This document shows positions 57,347 to 64,000 of a stretch of 64,000 nucleotides of DNA, in pieces. The notes beneath the pieces are model-generated. The model had not been told where the DNA came from, searched no databases, and worked only from the letters and a program-made list of their open reading frames with translations. The position numbers were made by a program, and so were the translations under genes. Numbering within the stretch: the stretch's first letter is position 1; every line of letters starts with the position of its first letter. This stretch comes from Conchocele bisecta. Taxonomy: Eukaryota > Mollusca > Bivalvia > Lucinida > Thyasiridae. The stretch is from the NCBI GenBank assembly GCA_029237695.1, contig CM055274.1:71600828-71664827 (forward strand). Direction: 5' to 3'.

Positions 57347-60300
57347 TTAAACATTTGAAATGATAAAGTCTTCCCAATTGTTTGTAAAGTTTTCAAGTTT
57401 GTTGGCCATTATTGCTGCCTTCCTGGATGTTTCATACAATAGTTGAATTCTATGCTTCAGTACACTGAGACTTGGAACTACTTTTGAACACCGGCAATAA
57501 TAGAGATAGTATTTAGTTTCTATAGTTTGTTTGTTTGCTTGTGTATTAGTGTTTAACGGCTTATCAACAGCTAAGGTCATGTAAGGCCGGGCAAACGGGC
57601 TATATTAGGGGTATAACCAGATTCAACTGTCACATACAAAATGCCAAAGACGTATATGAGGGCCAAACCAGGTCTCCAGTCGGGATTCCGGTAAGGATGA
57701 AACCCGGTCGTTAAATTACCCATCGCGTGCTCCCACCTGCTTCTAAAAATATTAATTGTTTGAAGATACTTATTGTTTTTTTCGTAAATCCCAAAGATGA
57801 ATGATTTTTCGTTAATTGTAATACATGTAGTTATATATTTGGTCGCTAACCATTCTTGACGTTCCCTAAATATGATTTTGTGTAACCTTACAATCCCAAA
57901 ACAAATATGTTATTGTTTCCGAAAACTTCTTACAGAATGTACATAATGGACTACTGACAATTGTAATCTTATTTAGGAAATCATTTGTGGCCAGAATATT
58001 GTGGTTTATTCGGTACTGGAACCATTTTCGAGTTGTGTCTTTTGTTATGATATGCGGCCATAAATATATTTTCTTCCATGTTTCATTGTTAAAATTATAG
58101 GTGGAGTTCCATTTAATTTTACCAGCTGGAGTTTCAGAATTGGAGTTTAATGCGACGGAGGTACATGTCTTTTGTCCCGGTTTTGTTGTTTATGTATATT
58201 TTTAGTTTGTATGGAGTAAATGGCATTTGTAACATTTTTTCGATATTGATAAGTTTCAAACTTTTACCCCAATCTTTTATTGCTTTGACAAGGCCATAAT
58301 ATTGAAGAAAGTTTATATATATGTTGAAATTGTTTTTAAGTTCATTTTGAGAGGCAAAAGTTCCATCAATTTTGATAATGTCATTTATAAAACATATTCC
58401 CTTATCAAACCATGCCTTATTGAAGAAGGTTGTCCCACATTTTATGTCCTTATTAAAAAATAATGGGCTAGAAAGAAATGCATCCATGTTTATCGGCTTA
58501 ACCTTATTTTATAATTTTAGATGAGCTTTTAAAACATCCCGCCAAAAAAGGTTTGAAATTTTTCCTATTTTTTGTTCGATGTACATATCTCCCAATTTAA
58601 AAATATTATCTGTATCAATTTCTGTATTTAAAATGTTTATAAATTTGTATTTTTGCACACTATTCTTCTTACCCATGTTGTTTTTAAAGACGATATATAG
58701 TCCTCAATATTTGGCATTTTTAGTCTGCCATCCTCATATTTTTTGCATATGATAGTGCCTTTTACTCGTGATTTACCTTGCCATAAAAATTCATACATAA
58801 TGCTGCGGATATCTTTAACACATGTTTGACTGGGGTTAGGTAGGGATATAAACAGGTGATTTAAAGATGGGAGAAGAAGAGACTTTATGACTGTGATTCG
58901 GCCTAATGGTGTTAAGTACCTTTTGTTCCAGCTGTTGATTTTTTCTAAATCTGTGTCAAAAGTAATTCCAAGCAATTTAAATCTGTTATTTCCCCACATT
59001 AGTTTCCATTTTGTTTTAATCGAGTCTTGGCTAAAAAAAATTGCCCCAATCCAAATAACTTGTGTTTTATCAAAATTAACTTTAAGTCCTGACATATGGG
59101 CATACATTTCCAGTTCATTAAGTGTTTCATTTAGTGATTCACTTGATCCATCCAAGAAGGCACTAGTGTCATCTGCAAACTGTGTTAGTTTATATTCCGT
59201 TCCATATATTTTAATTCCTTTAATTTTATGATTTTTGCGTATTCTGATTGCAAGTATTTCTGCGCTTAAGATAAATATGTATGGTGAGAGTGGATCCCCC
59301 TGACGACAGCCTCGATGTATTGAAAAATAAGGTGAGACGTTACAATGTTGATTAACTGATAGTTGAGCAGTTTTGTAGAATAATGTAATCCATTGCCTAA
59401 TATTTGGTACGAATTTAAAGTAGCGAAGTAATTTATGAATATAGTTCCACGATATAGAGTCAAATGCTTTCTCAAAGTATATAAGAAGAAGAAGTCCTGG
59501 GATATTGTTTTTTTCAATATATTGCATAATGTCGTATACCTGCCTAGTGTTTTTCCCCATGTATCTTCCTGAAATAAATCCTGTTTGGTCCCCATTTATT
59601 AATTTGTCTAATACTGTTTTTTTTCTATTTGCGATAGATGCTGATGCCATTTTGTCAATTGTGTTTAATAATGAAATAGGTCTATAATTTTTTAGAAAAT
59701 GTCGAGATTTATTTTCTTTTGGGATTAGCGTTATTATACCCTGCCGTTGAGTTATAGATAGTTCACCCTTCTGATAGCTATAATTTATTGCCCTACAAAT
59801 GAAATCACCCAGTTTATGCAAAAACATTTTATAAAATTCGCATGCAAATCCGCTTGTACCTGGGCTACGGTTGTTCGTCATGTTTTTTAGTGCAAAGGCT
59901 AGTTCAGTTTTTGTGATTAATCCTTCATTTAATTCATTTAATTTTGGTACATGCGCATTTTCCAAAAAATATTATCCAAATCTAAATCTTTTTTATATTT
60001 TGGTATTGTTTTACTTATAAAGTTATGAGATTCGAGTGCACAGAAATATTTTACGAATTTCCTGGAGCTCTAATTTTAAAATTTCAATTTTATTCATGTC
60101 TTCTTTCTTTAATTGTTTTTCCATGTCTAATATTTGTTCTGTTAATATTTTTTCTTTTTGATTGGTTTCTTTTTTTATAAAGGAAGAATAAGAAATAGAT
60201 CTTCCACGTAGTTCCATCATAACTGTTTCTAGAAAAAGTTTATCGTTAATTGTGAATTGCAATTCGTTGTTTGGTATTCCATGTAAGTTTTCTCGGTTAT

Positions 60301-61138
60301 ATATTGGAATAGCATATTGATTTTTTATTTCTTCTATTTTTTCATTAATCATGTGTATGTAATTTATGTCTTTCAGCATTGAATTGTTATGTTTCCATAG
60401 TGGTTTTCCCTTTATAAAATTGTTGAAACATACACTTAACAATACAGGTGAATGATCAGATCTGTAGCTATTTTCAATGATGCAGTTTTTAATTGAAGGT
60501 AAAGTATTTTCAGAGATGAGGAAGAAATCTAGTCTTGCTTGCTGAAAAGGCTGTCGTCGTCTCCATGTGAACCTTCTCATTAGGGGGTGATTTTCTCTAA
60601 AAGGGTCGATTAAATATTTTTCTTGAATAATTTCTAATAATTTTTCTCTAGATTTCTTTATAATTTATATTTGTATAGTTATGATAGTCTAAATCTGGGT
60701 CCAAAACCAGGTTAAAATCTCCGCATAAAATATATTTATCGTTATTCATTTCATCAATTTCTTTCGATATGTTCTGAAAAAAAGGGGATCTGAGTTTGGT
60801 CCATACAGGCATACAAGTGTAAATTTATTATTTTCAATAGTGATGTCTAATAGAATGAAGTTACCATTCGGATCGCATTTTGACTGGTGTACTTTATAGT
60901 CAAAATTACCATTGAATAATATTGCTACTCCCCTTGCATTAGATCGAAATGAACTGAAATAACAATCATTACCCCACCTAGTCCGTACACATTTTTCGTC
61001 TTCCACTGGAGTGAAATGGGTATCTTGCAAACAGTATATGTGATATTTTTTATCTTTTAAGTATTGAAAAAGATCAGTGCGTTTGGGAAGTTGACCTATT
61101 CATTGACAATTTAATGACAATATTTTTATTTCACTCAT
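57347..61138 (-). pseudogene. LINE ORF2: endonuclease, reverse transcriptase, zinc knuckle
   Basis: Endonuclease frames 60746-61030 (LQDTHF with the catalytic Glu replaced by Asp-Thr context, GVAILFNG) and 60023-60580 (RLDFFLIS, SDHSPVLLS with the conserved Asp-His). The reverse transcriptase is a single 442-residue frame at 58637-59965 with NRSPGTSGF, YRPISLLN, FEKAFDSI, QGDPLSPYIF and the catalytic FADDTSAF. 58134-58487 is the connector. Around 57900-57990 a knuckle CTFCKK remains, where the usual His is lost. 57347-57580 is the C-terminus. Frameshifts and one stop at codon 13 make it a pseudogene, but it decayed less than the copy at 2266-5880. Confidence 0.8.
57520..57740 (+). mobile_element. 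bivalve-type SINE inserted in the LINE
   Basis: Contains TTTAACGGCTTATCAACAGC and AAGGTCATGTAAGGCC, words I recognise from common molluscan SINEs, plus CCCATCGCGTGCTCCCACC. LINE coding sequence resumes on both sides. Exact ends and target duplication are not resolved. Confidence 0.55.
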
Positions 61139-61540
61139 TGCCTATTAGGGTGGTTTTTTTCTTACCATATTTAACTCCAACAGAGTCTGCAGGTGCGTAA
61201 ACCTAATTGGGGGAATGCAAAATGGTGTGAACAAAAAAAAGCTGTGCAAGACAGTAGTATTAATGTAAAGTACAATCCTTCCTTCATATGTAAAACAAAT
61301 CTTCCAGGATAAGAATGTTGCCACCATAAATAAAATGACATGGGTCTGTCCTGCGACTGGTATGAAATGTATCTGTTCTAGTATTATTTGTTAGCTATAT
61401 ATAATATGTCTATCTGAAATGTAACTGTTGTTAATATTGTTTGTTAGCTGAATATACATGGGTTTGACTGCCAAAGGTGGCGCTATGATACCTGGTACCA
61501 ATGTGTCTCCAGATCAGCCTGCATATATGTGCTGTCTGAT
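61139..61540. other. possible LINE leader, otherwise unassigned
   Basis: No ORF1 was recognised upstream of the LINE ORF2; the region is AT-rich. Confidence 0.35.
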
Positions 61541-62165
61541 CTAGGTCCACATTGCTCACTATTCAGTCAATGGTTATCATCATATTCAAATCCCAAACTG
61601 GTAAGTCTTACATGATATTTACAAATTACAATGGCTACTCTTCATCAATGTTGGGTTCATAATGATGTCACGGCAGACAGTGTATCCCAGAGGAGACTAC
61701 ACGGATGCACAGTCTGATCTGGGTCTACAATGGTTGCCATGGCCAACTGGTAGGTCTTACATGGTATTTACAAATTGTAACGAAGGCTGTTTGTCAATGT
61801 TAAGTTCATAATGAGGTCACGGCAGACAGTGTATCCCAGATGAGACTACACGGATGCACAGTCTGATCCGGGTCTACACTGGTTGCCATGGCCAACTGGT
61901 AAGTATTACATGGTATTTACAAATTGTAACGGAGGATGTTTGTCAATGTTAAGTTCATAATGATGTCACGGCAGACAGTATATCCCAGATGAGACTACAC
62001 AGAGGTACAGTATGATCTGGGTCTACACTGGTTGCCTATGGCCAATTGGTAAGTATTACACGATATATACAAATTGTAACGGAGGCTGTTTGTTAATGTT
62101 AAGTTCATAATGATGTCACGGCAGACAGACAGTGTATCCCAGATGAGACTACACGGCTGTACAAT
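61540..62165 (+). repeat. tandem repeat of about 150 bp, four units
   Basis: GTCACGGCAGACAGTGTATC occurs at 61665, 61814, 61966 (one variant) and 62117, with TGGTATTTACAAATTGTAAC between. The unit contains GATCTGGGTCTACACTGG. Confidence 0.8.
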
Positions 62166-62599
62166 GTGGTACCTTGTTTCCACTGTTCGAGTCGTAATGT
62201 TGATATGTTACTGTCGCGCGGGGTTGATTATAGAGTTAATATCGTCGTATACGTCAAACCTGTGACGGCGTCCCCATTTGGTTTTCCCATACACGGCTCC
62301 GTTGACATACCAAGCTGTGTCCATGTCTATGTGTTGGGAGATCCGCCGGATTAACCCAGTATGGAGTCGACTAGTCTATTTGACGTTTTGAAGTCTGCTC
62401 GTCTCTTCATAATATTGGATTTATCCTCGTTTCTCATGAATTTGCGTCCAGGCATATAAGCCGTAAGCACAGGCATATTAGTGAGGTTGCATATCAATTT
62501 GTTTTGTTAAACCTAGAGTCCCACATACCAGGTTATAATATATGGTTGTCCATTCTTCAGACATGACAATTTTCGGACAAAATAAACGTTCATTCACCG
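62166..62599. other. unassigned sequence
   Basis: No supported gene. Confidence 0.35.
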
Positions 62600-63016
62600 T
62601 TATCCGACGTAATAATTGGCAGGCAGTATTATACGTTTTATATGAAACGTGAATTTCAAAACTGATATCAGGGTCGATAACCGTGTTTCCTTTAAATGCT
62701 AACGGATGCTACTATTTATGCTCTCCATTTATTGTTTGATGTGCAATGATCATACTTTATAATCTGTCGAAAATTGTATTTTTCAAGTGACGCATTTAAT
62801 TGCTATAACTAATTTAAAAATGCCCTACCTCATTTGCATATCAAAATAGCCTAATACCATCGCCAGTCACAACCAGTATAATAAATAATTTACTGAATGA
62901 TTATATCTGTATCGCGGGCTCTCGTCTTTAAAATGGTGGAATAATTACACAATTATACACTAGTTTAATTCCTATTAAGAGCAGTTTATGCCTACTAGAT
63001 GGGACCCCGACTTTAA
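62600..63016 (-). mobile_element. TTAA-flanked MITE (GGTACATGCCCA family), copy 3
   Basis: On the minus strand, starting at the TTAA of 63013-63016: a diverged terminal repeat, then TAGGAATTAAACTAGTGTAT, TTGCATATCAAAATAGCC-type interior as in copy 1. The far end is missing or strongly diverged. Confidence 0.55.
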
Positions 63017-64000
63017 CGGTCTTATTAGGAACCCGAGGCAAACTTGCACACTTGAATGAAAACAATTTATTTCACTCGGAGTGTGGCACAGTGTTAGCAA
63101 CTGCTTAACTCCCGAAACATCAACCATTGGCGCATTTGGATGCTCGATTTGGTACCGTGTACAGACAGGATAACAATTTGGACAAACGAAATAAAATAGT
63201 CTGTTAGGTCTGCAATTTGGCATGCCAATGTTTTGGTCATCAAACACGATGGCGGTCGCGAAAGTTTGATATGTTAATTCGTCCGATTCGACGGAAATTG
63301 GGCATGGCTTAGGTATTGGAACAGTGAACTCATACGATGCCGTTTTCGATAAGTCTGTTACTCAAATATAAAGGCCTTCAATGACGGAGACGAAGTTACC
63401 GTATTTCTCGATCAACAAGACGGACGCCACGGAAGCAGTGTCGCGCTGCCAACTCATTTAAGCTGCCGAGGAATTTGATCATAAACGCACATCTGATACA
63501 ATGACATTGGAACTAGTGGGGGAAGGTGGGTCGTGGATCTTTCACAGACTGATGAAGACCATCAGATATGCAACATATCAAGAACAAAACTATAAAGAAG
63601 TTCCGTGAAAGAAAACTAACGTTACAGTTTGTGAACGACGCAAGTATTTGACGTTGGCCTGGAGATTAGCTTAGTTTAAATCATGTTTATTTCATACAAT
63701 ACATGGTACATCATTACATGTGAAATGTACATGGATTTGAAAACAAGCTAATATCTTATATGAATTCATATACATACGAGATAATTACAACTGATTTGCA
63801 TACAAGGCAAAGGCAAGTGCGCAAACAAAATCACAAGTACGTAGCATATCTTGGATTAGTTATAATTTCCATTATTTGTTTTTAACAAAAGTATGCACAT
63901 GGTGTAGTATACTAGTACATGTATGTTGATTGTGTTGTGTTTTTTTTTTTTCTTCAAATTTTGAGATTGTGGTGGTGGATAAGTCTCCAGTAACATCGCT
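63017..64000. other. unassigned sequence at window end
   Basis: No gene or repeat with ends was recognised. Short AT-rich blocks near 63670-63760 resemble the 3' regions of the LINEs only weakly. Confidence 0.3.

Larger units (their letters stand above)
57160..61138 (-). mobile_element. Tx1/L1-like LINE, nearly complete ORF2
   Basis: Minus-strand non-LTR element. The 5' end of the frame lies at about 61138 (MSEIKILSLNCQ, then a stop where Gly is expected). The 3' end lies near an AATAAA on the minus strand at about 57180. It resembles the LINE at 1955-5890 in organisation. A SINE interrupts its last part. Confidence 0.75.

Overview
The window reads as repeat-rich intergenic DNA of a marine invertebrate, most probably a bivalve mollusc. 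Support for a bivalve: two pearl/HINE-like elements with arrays of about 170 bp repeats, a molluscan-type SINE sitting inside a LINE, TTAA-flanked MITEs, and many lineage-specific-looking non-LTR elements. No intact host gene was found. Nearly all long reading frames belong to transposable elements, most broken by frameshifts. A 500-base N gap lies at 26924-27423.

Layout, left to right. 585-6670 is a DNA transposon with 17 bp terminal inverted repeats (TIRs) and a 6 bp target duplication, carrying a 5'-truncated Tx1/L1-like LINE on the minus strand. 7204-7497 is a small MITE. About 7.95-14.04 kb is a nearly full-length two-ORF non-LTR retrotransposon. 14.04-17.4 kb is a cluster of MITEs. 17.52-23.93 kb is one copy of a long terminal repeat (LTR) that contains minisatellite arrays and has been split by a 3.84 kb CCATGG-rich element. 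24.7-25.4 kb is a relic of an XPG/PIN-like transposon protein. After the gap, minus-strand Ty3/Gypsy gag, a primer-binding site and the second copy of the same LTR follow (27.4-28.67 kb, resuming at 47.8-49.4 kb).

The centrepiece is 28667-47800. It is a giant inverted repeat of a Polinton/Maverick-type element, two arms of about 6 kb around a 228 bp asymmetric centre. Each arm carries a small acidic/basic protein gene, a C2H2-like zinc-finger gene, an N-terminal SAP-like reading frame, a protein-primed family B DNA polymerase and a retroviral-type integrase. No capsid, packaging ATPase or protease gene is visible. The unit is bounded by identical ends (AGTAGTATATAGGG) and a 5 bp direct repeat (GGGGC). 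It sits inside the minisatellite of the Gypsy LTR, whose two halves are collinear across it, so the palindrome appears to have inserted as one unit. A later 7015 bp transposon with TIRs, a 3 bp target duplication (AAT) and an Academ-like protein interrupts the zinc-finger gene of the left arm only.

Right of it, 49.4-57.0 kb holds hairpins, two HINE/pearl-like elements, a 45 bp repeat cluster with a perfect 69 bp palindrome, and MITEs. 57.16-61.14 kb is a second Tx1/L1-like LINE with an almost complete reverse transcriptase. 61.5-62.2 kb is a 150 bp tandem repeat, and the window ends in sequence I could not assign. The order of insertion can be read directly: Gypsy LTR, then the Polinton palindrome, then the Academ-like element.
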